33,816 nucleotides of DNA from a virus, in IMG/VR virus record IMGVR_UViG_3300035663_000059, positions 1 through 33,816 of that record. One strand, given 5' to 3'. The position numbers and the translations under genes are program-made. The notes below the pieces were generated by a model that saw only the letters and a list, made by a program, of their open reading frames with translations, had not been told where the DNA came from and did not search any database. This document shows, piece by piece, positions 7,662 to 14,017 of the stretch; the stretch's first letter is position 1; every line of letters begins with the position of its first letter.

Positions 7662-8011
7662 CAGTACCTCGCCTGCGCCTTGGGCGCGGTGAACAGGCTG
7701 TCGGGGATGGGGGACGGGTCGGGGCAACGGCAGACAACCTGCAACCGCCCGCTCTGCCCGGGCCGGGTTAGCCCTGTGTCGACGATCAGGCCGGCGGCGC
7801 GCAGCTCCGAGATGCGCTTCGATGCCGCCCAGGTCGGGATGCCCGCAAGCTCGGCCGCCTCGTCCATCGTCAGCCCGGTGGGTCGGCCTTGGTAGACGGC
7901 CAAGAGCTCGGCGCGCAAGCCCTTGCTCTCCTCGCGCATTGAGACGGCGGCAGCGTGGCTGGTTGCGGGGTCGGTTGCCCTCGCGGAGGGCTGGGTGTTC
8001 TTCGCTTCCAT
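7658..8011 (-). CDS. Winged-helix DNA-binding phage protein
   Basis: 117 residues. It opens with a TDPATSHAAA motif common to a family of phage helix-turn-helix proteins, followed by LRAELLAVYQGRPTGLTMDEAAELAGIPTWAASKRISELRAAGLIVDTG, a MarR-like winged helix (recognition helix TWAASKRISELRAAG), and a wing reading RPGQSGRLQVV. SD GAGGAG lies 6 bases before the ATG. First gene behind promoter P2, so it may regulate its own operon or the divergent genes at the palindrome 8101-8128. Confidence 0.8.
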   Translation of the reverse strand: MEAKNTQPSARATDPATSHAAAVSMREESKGLRAELLAVYQGRPTGLTMDEAAELAGIPTWAASKRISELRAAGLIVDTGLTRPGQSGRLQVVCRCPDPSPIPDSLFTAPKAQARYW

Positions 8012-8067
8012 GCGATTCTCCTCGTAAGGTCAGGCCATCCTGGCACCGCACCACGACGGCGGGCGGC

Positions 8068-8097
8068 AGTATGCCCAAGCGTATATCGCCCTGTCAA
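8068..8097 (-). promoter_or_regulatory. Promoter P2 of the minus-strand early operon
   Basis: Minus strand TTGACA (8097-8092), 18-base spacer, CATACT (8073-8068). CCCCC precedes the -35. Over 35 bases it matches promoter P3 at 27 positions, including an internal TATACGC block. The transcript would begin about 50 bases before the first gene (start 8011). Confidence 0.72.
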
Positions 8098-8100
8098 GGG

Positions 8101-8128
8101 GGAATCCGGAAAGTTCTTTGCGGATTCC
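8101..8128. promoter_or_regulatory. 28-bp near-perfect palindrome, operator candidate
   Basis: Arms 8101-8113 (GGAATCCGGAAAG) and 8116-8128 (CTTTGCGGATTCC) are reverse complements with one mismatch and a TT centre. The element lies between promoter P2 (minus) and the phosphoesterase start (plus), the usual place for an operator serving divergent genes. As RNA it would also fold to a hairpin in the plus-strand leader. Confidence 0.55.
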
Positions 8129-8154
8129 TGCAATCGGTTTGGTACAAGGCGGGC

Positions 8155-9066
8155 GTGGGCAAGGACGAACCCCTCCGGTTCGACGTCGAGGCGCTGACGC
8201 GATCCATCGTGCGCGTCAACTTGCACGCGACGTCGCATGGCGACTCCTGGCGCTTCCTGCTGGCAGCCGACAGGCACCATGACAACCCGCACGCCGACTG
8301 GGAGCTCGAGAAGCGACACCTCGACGAGATGCGCGAGGTCGGCGCGGGCTGGGTAGATGGAGGTGACCTCTTTTGCTGTATGAATGGGAGGCACGATCCG
8401 AGGCGTGCCCGAGTCGACGTGCGCCCCGAGCACGCGATGGCGCCCGACTACCTAGACGCCGTGGTCCGCGATGCGGCGAACTTTTACGCCCCGTATGCGC
8501 GGCACGCCGTGGTCGTGGGACGCGGCAATCATGAGGTCTCCATAAGCAAGAACTGCGACACGGATTTGACCGAGCGTCTCTGCGAGCGCATGAGCCAGCA
8601 GTCCAAGCGCAAGGTGATCGCCGGCGGCTACGGCGGCTGGGTGCATTTCCGCGCGCAGATTCGGCAGGAGCGCTATGCCCTGCGGCTCAAGTGGTTCCAC
8701 GGCTCGGGCGGCGCGGCGCTGATGTCCTTCGACACGCTCAAGGTGCGCCGCATGGGCGCGGTCTTGCCCGACGCCGATGTCGTCATGTGCGGGCACGTCC
8801 ACAAGCAATGGGTGATGCCGCTGGCGCGCGAACGCCTGGTCATCGACCGCCAGGGCGCACGGGTCGAGCAGGACGTGCAATGGCACGTCCGCACGGGCAC
8901 CTACAAGAACGAGTACGAGGACGGCTACGGGTCGTGGCACGTCCAGCAGGGAAGGACGCCCGAGATGCTCGGTGCGGTCTGGATGACCATACGCTTCCAG
9001 CACCGGGACAACGGCAGGGGCGCACGCACGTGGGAGCTAGTCCCGGAGTTCAGGCTCGCCAACTGA
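8155..9066 (+). CDS. Calcineurin-like metallophosphoesterase
   Basis: 303 residues with all core motifs of the family: LAADRHHDNP (Asp39, His41), GGDLFC (GD), GRGNHE near residue 124, and MCGHVHKQ near residue 212. These ligate two metal ions and hydrolyse phosphomono- or diesters; substrate unknown (nucleotide, DNA end or RNA). GTG at 8155 with a weak AAGG upstream is chosen because earlier sequence is the P2/palindrome regulatory region. It is followed 10 bases later by the gluzincin-like gene. Phage enzymes of this kind have been linked to DNA metabolism, but nothing here settles the role. Confidence 0.85.
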   Translation: MGKDEPLRFDVEALTRSIVRVNLHATSHGDSWRFLLAADRHHDNPHADWELEKRHLDEMREVGAGWVDGGDLFCCMNGRHDPRRARVDVRPEHAMAPDYLDAVVRDAANFYAPYARHAVVVGRGNHEVSISKNCDTDLTERLCERMSQQSKRKVIAGGYGGWVHFRAQIRQERYALRLKWFHGSGGAALMSFDTLKVRRMGAVLPDADVVMCGHVHKQWVMPLARERLVIDRQGARVEQDVQWHVRTGTYKNEYEDGYGSWHVQQGRTPEMLGAVWMTIRFQHRDNGRGARTWELVPEFRLAN

Positions 9067-9076
9067 GGAGGCCAGG

Positions 9077-9367
9077 ATGCGCGTCAGGCTCGGCGGGCAT
9101 TGGTTCACCGTGCGCGAGAGCGGCAACCTTGCCGACTGCGGGCAGTGCGAGATCACGCGCCGGCGCAACGGGAAGGTCACGCGGGTGATCCGGGTCGCCA
9201 CATGGCAAGACGAGGAGGACGCGCTGGACACTTGGGTCCACGAGGCGATGCACGCGATCTGGCCAGAAAAACCCGAGGCAGAGGTCGCGTCGGCCAGCGC
9301 CGAGCTCGCCCGGATGCTTTGGCGATTGGGCTACCGCCGCGCATATGATCCGGGCGCGGAGGGGTGA
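9077..9367 (+). CDS. Minimal HExxH zinc metalloprotease-like phage protein
   Basis: 96 residues. A beta N-terminus (VRLGGHWFTVRESGNLADCGQCE) leads to DTWVHEAMHAIW, the HExxH zinc site (His55, Glu56, His59), and a helix ending ASAELARMLWRLGYR, where the Glu after ASA is a plausible third ligand. This matches a family of tiny phage gluzincin-like proteins (HEALHA...E..V..IA..IARLLWRLGWR), from memory. Proteolysis is not demonstrated for the family. A strong AGGAGG lies 5 bases before the ATG. Confidence 0.78.
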   Translation: MRVRLGGHWFTVRESGNLADCGQCEITRRRNGKVTRVIRVATWQDEEDALDTWVHEAMHAIWPEKPEAEVASASAELARMLWRLGYRRAYDPGAEG

Positions 9368-9913
9368 GTCTGCGGCTGTCGGAGGCCAACCACTCACAGG
9401 GGCATCGGCAGAAAGGCCGCGAGGCACGGCTCGGTGCGGCGCAACCCTTGGTGTAGCAAGAGCATTCCGCCATCGGGCAGGCACGGCTAAGCCCGTGCGC
9501 TGTCCACGCAAGGTGCAGAAAGTGGAACCTAAACTTCCGCTTTCACGCCGTGATGAAACTTCGACCCTTGGATAGAACGACCGACACTTGTTCACAAGTG
9601 TGGCGGATTCGTACCGCTTATCCGGCCATGTCGACGGCGCGTACGTGCCCATCCCGTACCCACAAATCGATGACGGGCGTCGAGTTTCGCGTACGAGGTG
9701 GCTCCTGGTTGCCGAAACGCATACAGATCGGCTAACGAGCGGCAAACGAACGCAACAAACGAAACGCGGCCCGGGACTTGCGTCTACCGAGCCGCGCTTC
9801 CGGGGGTCAAGAAGTCGGGTCACGCCGCGCTTGGCGGCCACAGGCCGCGTTGCCTCGTCAGAGAGGCGCGCCCGACGCGGGGCATCGTAACAGCGCGTAA
9901 CAGGGCGCGCAAG
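9368..9913. other. Non-coding 546-bp region with repeats, replication-origin candidate
   Basis: No convincing gene on either strand. It holds an 18-bp palindrome (9584-9601), two CGCGTACG boxes exactly 50 bases apart (9638-9645, 9688-9695), a stretch rich in AACGAA repeats (about 9728-9765), a GCGGCC/GGCCGC hairpin (9834-9848) and two CGTAACAG direct repeats 10 bases apart (9886-9893, 9896-9903). It lies next to the replication module. These are typical of initiator-binding arrays, but no initiator is identified. Confidence 0.35.
9584..9601. repeat. Perfect inverted repeat 8-2-8
   Basis: ACACTTGT and ACAAGTGT are exact reverse complements around a TC centre. Isolated in non-coding DNA, so a dimeric regulator or replication-initiator site is plausible. 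Confidence 0.5.
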
Positions 9914-10627
9914 TCAGGGGCGGGAGAAGCGCATCTGCCCGAGCTTCTGTAGTACAGCCCGCAGCTCGCCCATGCGCGCATCGCCGCCAAGCCGGCGCCA
10001 GGATGCCACGGCAATCTCGTTGGCGCGTCCGACTTCGTGATTGAATCGTCGCGCATCGGCCTTGTTGCCCTGCTGAAGCATCCGTGCCTCAGCAGCGGAG
10101 TTGTCGCCGTAGTCGAACAACGCTCGCTGCAACGCATCACGTGTCGCGCTAGCGGGCAGATCGGCGATGAACTCGTTCACCACGCGCCGCACCTCGCCAA
10201 CATCAAACTTCGCCTTTGCGCCGGGTCGAGCGGCCATGCCCAGCCGGGACGCAATCGCCTTGTACGTGTCGCTTCGCATCGCAGTCTCCTTGTTGAGTTC
10301 CTTGGTCTTCCGTTCAGCCCAGCCCTTGCCCGCATCGCCCCCCCACAGGAGCCACGCGATGTAGCCCGCGTCGTCCTCGCCGCCGGCCTGGTTGCCCTCG
10401 TGGCGGGAGAAGAACGAGTGCATCCGGCGCACGGTGTCGGGGGACAGGTTGGCGCGCCGCGCCAGGTCGCGCGCCCGTGCCACGCCCACGGCCGTGCCGC
10501 CCTTGCCGTGCTGGCGGCGCAGCTCGAGGCCGCGCTTGGCGTTCGCGGCCATCTCGGCGGTGGGCTTGAGGTCAACGTCGGGCACGGGGGCGATGGTACT
10601 TGACGCGGGGCGCGTGGTCGGTATCAT
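9914..10627 (-). CDS. Two-module phage protein with RPGAKAKF joint
   Basis: Module one (about residues 15-115) is a recognisable phage domain of unknown function: MAANAKRGLELRRQ, GKGGTAVGVARARDLA, TVRRMHSFFSRHE, GYIAWLLWGGDAGKGW. Module two begins at MRSDTYKAIASRLGMAA, runs through ARPGAKAKF (10205-10231) and a helical body, and stops at ...MRFSRP. AAGGAG lies 6 bases before the internal ATG at 10279, so module two may also be made alone (121 residues). ATG 10627 has no ribosome site; GTG 10585 and ATG 10552 are alternatives. The RPGAKAK joint also occurs three times in the gene at 18449. The stop falls inside a second partial seam. Confidence 0.7.
   Translation of the reverse strand: MIPTTRPASSTIAPVPDVDLKPTAEMAANAKRGLELRRQHGKGGTAVGVARARDLARRANLSPDTVRRMHSFFSRHEGNQAGGEDDAGYIAWLLWGGDAGKGWAERKTKELNKETAMRSDTYKAIASRLGMAARPGAKAKFDVGEVRRVVNEFIADLPASATRDALQRALFDYGDNSAAEARMLQQGNKADARRFNHEVGRANEIAVASWRRLGGDARMGELRAVLQKLGQMRFSRP
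9917..9928 (-). repeat. Half seam at the 3' end of the minus-strand gene
   Basis: On the minus strand TTCTCCCGCCCC, identical to the start of seam 2 in the 18449 gene with its preceding TTC (18813-18824), then TGA instead of the Gly codon. The protein ends F-S-R-P, exactly where a further RPGAKAK joint would begin. Confidence 0.5.
10205..10231 (-). repeat. Diverged seam encoding ARPGAKAKF
   Basis: Same nine-residue joint as in the 18449 gene (Phe for Met) but with several synonymous changes in the DNA (CGA, GCA codons), so the peptide is conserved more than the bases. Confidence 0.7.
10600..10627 (+). promoter_or_regulatory. Candidate promoter of the replication module
   Basis: TTGACG (10600-10605), 16-base spacer, TATCAT (10622-10627). 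A start near 10634 would place the first arm of the leader structure (10637) almost at the 5' end of the RNA. It lacks the CCCCC run of P1-P3 and overlaps the 5' end of the minus-strand gene. Confidence 0.45.
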
Positions 10628-10636
10628 CACGCACAA

Positions 10637-10712
10637 GAGCGGCTGGCACCGTTCGACAACCAACGACTGAGGGCGGGGCGGGTCAGCTCGCCAGCCGCTC
10701 CCCGCCCCGCCC
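10637..10712 (+). promoter_or_regulatory. Leader with two interleaved perfect inverted repeats
   Basis: Arm A GAGCGGCTGGC (10637-10647) pairs with A' GCCAGCCGCTC (10690-10700). Arm B GGGCGGGGCGGG (10671-10682) pairs with B' CCCGCCCCGCCC (10701-10712). Order A-B-A'-B'; A' and B' abut, which leaves no loop to span stem A, so the stems should be alternatives rather than one pseudoknot. The ATG of the DUF1376 gene follows 24 bases later. Could be a bistable translation or termination switch, or a DNA-level origin element. Confidence 0.55.
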
Positions 10713-10736
10713 CGGTCATCGAACGCAAGGACAGCG

Positions 10737-11282
10737 ATGCACTGGTTCCCGTTCTACACGAAGGATTGGTCGGCGAGCGTGGCGCACATGAGCGCCGCCC
10801 AGCGGGGGATCTACCTGTCCCTGCTGATCTACCAGTGGGACAACGGCACGGTGCCGGATTGCCCGGAGCAATGCTCGCGCATTGCGGGCGCACACCCCAT
10901 GCACGACATGGACTGGGCGGTCGTACGCGCCAAGTTCCACGTCGAGCACGGCCGGCTGGTCAACCACAAGCTCGAGGACGTGCGCCAAGAGCAGCGGACG
11001 AAGCAGGAAGCCGCTTCTGAACGCGGGAAGCGGGCTGCGGCCGCCCGTCACGGGTCCAAGCGCAATGCGGACGCAATGCCCGAGCAGTCCCCAAGCAGGC
11101 GTCAAGTATGCCAGTCAGAGTCAGAGTCAGAGTCAGAGTCAGATACAGAACCAGATACGCCCGTCTTAACCGTACGTCCAACGAGAAGGGCTCCCGTAGG
11201 CGACCCGCCGCCTGACAACCTCGGCGCTCTCCGGGCGCTGGCCGCCGCCGAGCGCAAAGGCGGGCGGGGGTCAAAGCGATGA
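10737..11282 (+). CDS. DUF1376 phage replication protein
   Basis: 181 residues. N-terminal HWFPFYTKDWSASVAHMSAAQRGIY, LLIYQWDNGTVPD and a helical end with LVNHKLEDVRQEQ are the DUF1376 signature, a winged-helix domain at the start of phage replication initiators and helicase-loader partners. The C-terminal half is disordered: basic (KRAAAARHGSKRN), then a Ser-Glu run coded by a hexamer tandem repeat, then Pro-rich. It is shorter than DUF1376 proteins that carry a second domain. AAGGA precedes the ATG by 5 bases. It overlaps the next gene (ATGA). Confidence 0.85.
   Translation: MHWFPFYTKDWSASVAHMSAAQRGIYLSLLIYQWDNGTVPDCPEQCSRIAGAHPMHDMDWAVVRAKFHVEHGRLVNHKLEDVRQEQRTKQEAASERGKRAAAARHGSKRNADAMPEQSPSRRQVCQSESESESESDTEPDTPVLTVRPTRRAPVGDPPPDNLGALRALAAAERKGGRGSKR
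11113..11142 (+). repeat. Five tandem copies of AGTCAG
   Basis: Hexamer microsatellite inside the DUF1376 gene encoding alternating Ser-Glu. Copy-number changes keep the reading frame, altering only the length of an acidic linker. Confidence 0.9.
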
Positions 11283-11731
11283 ATTCCCAAGCCCCGACAT
11301 GGCTCGAGAACCGCGCCTACATGGGCGAGCTCTGGCCGCGCTGGCGCCTCGAGCCCGCCCTCCTGCGCCTCCTCGACGAGCGATGGGGGAGCCTGCACCA
11401 GGACAAGCTCCGCGAGTGCATCAAGCAGCACCGCCTCGAGCGAGACTCGACCCCCGACGTGAGCGCCATCCACGACGCGTACTGCCGCATGACCGGGCAC
11501 GGCCAGGAGGGCCGCGCCGCCGTCAAGCAGACCCAGCGCTACCTCGAGGAGGTGCGCGGCCCGAGCGAGGCCGACACCGCCGCTTGGGACCGCGAGGCCG
11601 ACCAGATCTTCGCCAGCGCCACCTTCGAGGAGATCAAGGCCGCGAAGGAGTCGTTCGGGATCGCACCGGACACGAAGCGCGTCCTGAGCCTGATGATCCA
11701 GATCCGCCGCGAGCAGAAGGGCAGGCGGTAG
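11279..11731 (+). CDS. Replication-module protein, unknown
   Basis: 150 residues, start ATG in an ATGA overlap with the DUF1376 gene, so the two are translationally coupled. Sequence is helical and charged (TWLENRAYMGELWPRWRLEPALLRLLDERWGSLHQDKL; C-terminal APDTKRVLSLMIQIRREQKG). In many phages the gene after the DUF1376 protein supplies a helicase-loader or its partner; no Walker motif is present here, so it is not an ATPase loader. Family not recognised. Confidence 0.7.
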   Translation: MNSQAPTWLENRAYMGELWPRWRLEPALLRLLDERWGSLHQDKLRECIKQHRLERDSTPDVSAIHDAYCRMTGHGQEGRAAVKQTQRYLEEVRGPSEADTAAWDREADQIFASATFEEIKAAKESFGIAPDTKRVLSLMIQIRREQKGRR

Positions 11732-11740
11732 CATGACCCC

Positions 11741-12046
11741 ATGCCGAAGCCGCGCGGGCCGATACTTCTCAAGGGCTTTGACGACTGCTTGTTAGGGTTA
11801 TCGTTCCCCAGGGCCGTTGACCGCGGCGTGGGCGTCCCGGTCGCCGTCTACTCGGCCGACATGATCGCCGCGAGGATGCGCGACCGACAGGGCATGACCG
11901 ACGCCGACGCCCGGGCCTTTGTCGTGGACGTCCTCGAGCAGGCCCGCCTGGGGCCAGCGACCCCCCGCGTGGTATGGGCCGCAACCGCCTTCGACATGGG
12001 GGTCGCCCCCGACCCGGACGACGAGGATGCCCGGGAAGCCGCCTAG
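11741..12046 (+). CDS. Small phage protein, unknown
   Basis: 101 residues: KGFDDCLLGLSFPRAVDRGVGVPVAVY, then SADMIAARMRDRQGMTDADARAFV and a short TPRVVWA. The pattern 'D..L.G......G....avYs...i...M...GM...(E/D)A..fv......lG..TP..v' is shared by many small phage proteins of unknown role, from memory. A TAGCAT hexamer ends 6 bases before the ATG and there is no Shine-Dalgarno sequence, hinting at a leaderless transcript. Last gene of the replication unit, convergent with the lysozyme. Confidence 0.65.
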   Translation: MPKPRGPILLKGFDDCLLGLSFPRAVDRGVGVPVAVYSADMIAARMRDRQGMTDADARAFVVDVLEQARLGPATPRVVWAATAFDMGVAPDPDDEDAREAA

Positions 12047-12055
12047 ATTGCCCCA

Positions 12056-12124
12056 GGACGCGTCCGAAGGGGCCGGGGCGGCCGTCGTGCCACCCCAACC
12101 CCCCGGACGCGCCTGAAGGCGTCC
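12056..12124. terminator. Hairpins between convergent genes, possible bidirectional terminator
   Basis: GGACGCGTCC (12056-12065) is a perfect 10-bp palindrome, and GGAC-GCC TGAA GGC-GTCC (12105-12124) folds with a tetraloop; the surrounding CCCC(A)GGACGCG is repeated. No T-run follows, so intrinsic termination is uncertain. Confidence 0.3.
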
Positions 12125-12519
12125 TAGCGCATCCGGCGGGCGACCTTGCCCCAATATTTGACCGTCGCCTGCTTGCGGTGGCCCTTGGGGCCGCCGTTGT
12201 GGACGCGGGCGAGGGTCTCAGCCCGCCAGTCGGGGGCGTAGCGGTCCCAATACGCGAGGATCACGCGCTCGGCGTAGGCGGCATCGCGCACGTCCTCGTA
12301 CGACCCGCCGAGGCTGGGGTCGTGCTCGACGGCGTCTTGCCAGTAGACGCGGTGGATCTGGTAGGGGCCGAGGGCACGCCCGCCGTCCCCGACCGCGTTC
12401 TCGGGGTCAGGCTCGGACCCGGTCTCAACGTGCCGGATGGCATCAAGAATGGGTCGGGGGTCGTAGCCCGCAGGTGCGTCGACGGCCAGGATGACGATGA
12501 GGGGGAGGAAGGGGATCAT
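12124..12519 (-). CDS. Secreted lysozyme-like endolysin (destabilase/i-type-like)
   Basis: 131 residues. A signal peptide MIPFLPLIVILAVDAPAG is followed by ILDAIRHVETG (Glu32 the likely catalytic acid), NAVGDGGRALGPYQIHRVYWQDA, a YEDVRDAAYAERVILAYWDRY helix and TLARVHNGGPKG. The order E...VGDGG.(S/A)LGPYQI...YW.D...HNGGP matches lysozyme-fold muramidases that I associate with planctomycete genomes. It cuts peptidoglycan at lysis. The start at 12519 has AGAGGGG upstream; ATG 12536 is an alternative without it. Single gene on the minus strand between two plus-strand blocks. A signal peptide rather than holin-dependent release implies export through Sec. Confidence 0.82.
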   Translation of the reverse strand: MIPFLPLIVILAVDAPAGYDPRPILDAIRHVETGSEPDPENAVGDGGRALGPYQIHRVYWQDAVEHDPSLGGSYEDVRDAAYAERVILAYWDRYAPDWRAETLARVHNGGPKGHRKQATVKYWGKVARRMR

Positions 12520-12563
12520 GTCCCCTCTGTCGGCCATCGCCGCCACGGCCTGAAAGAAATCCT

Positions 12564-12615
12564 GTGAAATATTCCTTTCACCCCCTTGACGGGCCACTAT
12601 ACGCCCCCGCATACT
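12564..12615 (+). promoter_or_regulatory. Promoter P3 with upstream inverted repeat
   Basis: TTGACG (12586-12591), 18-base spacer, CATACT (12610-12615), with CCCCC before the -35 and a TATACGC block inside the spacer, as in P2. An inverted repeat GTGAAA...TTTCAC (12564-12581) ends just before the CCCC run. P3 faces the HTH gene at 12707 and the whole packaging/head block. Confidence 0.7.
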
Positions 12616-12706
12616 CCCCGCCATCGGCGCGTTGCCGATCCCCGGAGCCGCCCACGTGGTTTCCGCCCAACGGCCCGGGGCTTCCCGACCACCAGAGGAG
12701 ACACCC

Positions 12707-12964
12707 ATGAGAACCGCACGAAGGGCAGGCACCGAACTGCTCGTCCACCGCATCGCCGAGCTGGTCGCCCTGACCGCCAGCCGGCCAACCCCCAGGCAGC
12801 GCCTCGCCGCGCGCTGGGCAGTCACTCCCCGCACCGTGAACAACGTGATCGACCGCGCCTTCGACCTGTTCGGGGTCCGCGTCGAGCACCTCCCGTCCGA
12901 GGGCTACGCCCTCATCACCCCCGGCATCCTCGACCTCAAGGCCTGCGCCAAGGCAACCCGATGA
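12707..12964 (+). CDS. HTH DNA-binding phage protein
   Basis: 85 residues, ATG with GAGGAG 6 bases before. The middle, TPRQRLAARWAVTPRTVNNVIDRAFDLFGV, is a helix-turn-helix (turn RWAVTP), followed by a short beta end (EHLPSEGYALITPGILDL). First gene behind P3, so a candidate regulator of the late block or of P3 itself. Overlaps the next gene (ATGA). Confidence 0.75.
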   Translation: MRTARRAGTELLVHRIAELVALTASRPTPRQRLAARWAVTPRTVNNVIDRAFDLFGVRVEHLPSEGYALITPGILDLKACAKATR

Positions 12965-13350
12965 CTCAGCCATCCCACTCCCCCACATTCCCTGCTTCCT
13001 CGTTTGCGAGCCCTGACGTGGTCGCCGGCCTCCTGCGCGAGATCGAGCGCCTGCGCGAGGAGCTCGCCGAGACCCGCATGGGCCACCGCGTCATCGTCGC
13101 CGCCATGAGCGAGGAGCGCGAAACGCTTGAGCGCATGATCACGCAGCTCAACGCGAGCGTCCACCGCGTGGACGCCGAGCTCCGCATCGTCAAGCGCGAG
13201 CGCGACGAGGCGCGACGGGGCTACTGCAACGTCGACAGCGACTACCGCCGCATGATGGGCCTGCCCCGCGCAGCCGTGCTCCTCGCCCGCGACAAGGGCT
13301 GGGACTGCTTTGAGGACGCCGCCGTCGACCTTGAGGAGGACGCCCAATGA
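12961..13350 (+). CDS. Coiled-coil protein with C-terminal GWDCF motif
   Basis: 129 residues. After a Ser/Pro-rich start, residues 20-85 form a long coiled coil (LLREIERLREELAETR, RVDAELRIVKRERDEARR). The end, AAVLLARDKGWDCFEDAAV, resembles the end of the following gene (RIAERRGWDCYRTAEAP), as does the RDEARRGYC segment. The two are tandem, ATGA-coupled and probably diverged duplicates. Function unknown. Confidence 0.65.
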   Translation: MTQPSHSPTFPASSFASPDVVAGLLREIERLREELAETRMGHRVIVAAMSEERETLERMITQLNASVHRVDAELRIVKRERDEARRGYCNVDSDYRRMMGLPRAAVLLARDKGWDCFEDAAVDLEEDAQ

Positions 13351-13727
13351 ACCTCCGCAAGGACCGAGCCCTCGCCGCCGTCAAGGACGCAGGGCTCCCC
13401 CAGCACCACGTGGCCCGCCGGCTGCTCTCCGAGAGCGTCAGCCTGAACTGGGACATCGCCTGCGAGGCCGCAGAGTGCATCGCCTACCTCTTCCGCGAGT
13501 ACCGCGTGGCCGTCGAGGCGCGCGACGACGCCCGGGACGAGGCCGTGCGAAGCGTCAAGGGGCAGATGGACCGCCTTGAGGACGCCATCCACGCCGCCCA
13601 CGCCGAGCGCGATGCCGCCCGCCGTGACTTCTGCGAGATCCTCGCCCGCCACGAATCCGCCAAGACCCCCCAGCGCATCGCCGAGCGGCGCGGCTGGGAT
13701 TGCTACCGAACTGCGGAGGCCCCCTGA
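13347..13727 (+). CDS. Coiled-coil protein with C-terminal GWDCY motif
   Basis: 126 residues, ATGA-coupled to its neighbour. N-terminal helix RKDRALAAVKDAGLPQHHVARRLL, coiled coil VEARDDARDEAVRSVKGQM...HAERDAARRDFC, and ending AERRGWDCYRTAEAP. Shares the RD.ARR.(Y/F)C and GWDC(F/Y) signatures with the previous protein. Function unknown. Confidence 0.65.
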   Translation: MNLRKDRALAAVKDAGLPQHHVARRLLSESVSLNWDIACEAAECIAYLFREYRVAVEARDDARDEAVRSVKGQMDRLEDAIHAAHAERDAARRDFCEILARHESAKTPQRIAERRGWDCYRTAEAP

Positions 13728-13746
13728 CCGCGCTATGCTCCCGCGC

Positions 13747-13998
13747 ATGGTACGACTGAGCAACTACGCCGCCTTCAAGGCCGCCATCACCAAGGCCGTC
13801 GAGCAGCGCGGCTCCACCAGAGGCACCCTCGCACGCGAGATGGAGGCCAAGGGCATCCTCGCCGCACATACCGTCCGATGCCTCCTCGGCGGCCCAGGCA
13901 CCCGCATCGGGCGCCGCAAGGCCACCTTCGACTCCGTCGTCAAGCTCGCCAAGGCCGCAGGCTTCGACCTCGCCCTCACCCCGAGGGACGAGCGGTAG
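13747..13998 (+). CDS. Small lambda-repressor-like HTH protein
   Basis: 83 residues, MVRLSNYAAFKAAITKAVEQRG, then STRGTLAREMEAKGILAAHTVRCLLGG (HTH), then TFDSVVKLAKAAGFDLALTPR, the pattern of Cro/CI-fold or HigA-like DNA-binding proteins. No toxin gene is adjacent. A TATGCT hexamer ends 7 bases before this ATG without a Shine-Dalgarno sequence; an in-frame ATG at 13735 would add four residues. Confidence 0.72.
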   Translation: MVRLSNYAAFKAAITKAVEQRGSTRGTLAREMEAKGILAAHTVRCLLGGPGTRIGRRKATFDSVVKLAKAAGFDLALTPRDER

Positions 13999-14017
13999 CA
14001 TGGGGCAGGAGGTGACA

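Noticed and set aside
9364-9397. GTGAGT...ACTCAC stem around a stop codon
   Set aside because: Only six base pairs with a 22-base loop and no T-run; too weak to call a terminator.
9550-9735. 61-residue plus frame in the non-coding region
   Set aside because: No ribosome site, no recognisable sequence, and it runs across the palindrome and CGCGTACG boxes.
10637-10712. H-type pseudoknot from the interleaved repeats
   Set aside because: A' and B' are contiguous, leaving no loop to span an 11-bp stem, so alternative hairpins are more reasonable than a single pseudoknot.
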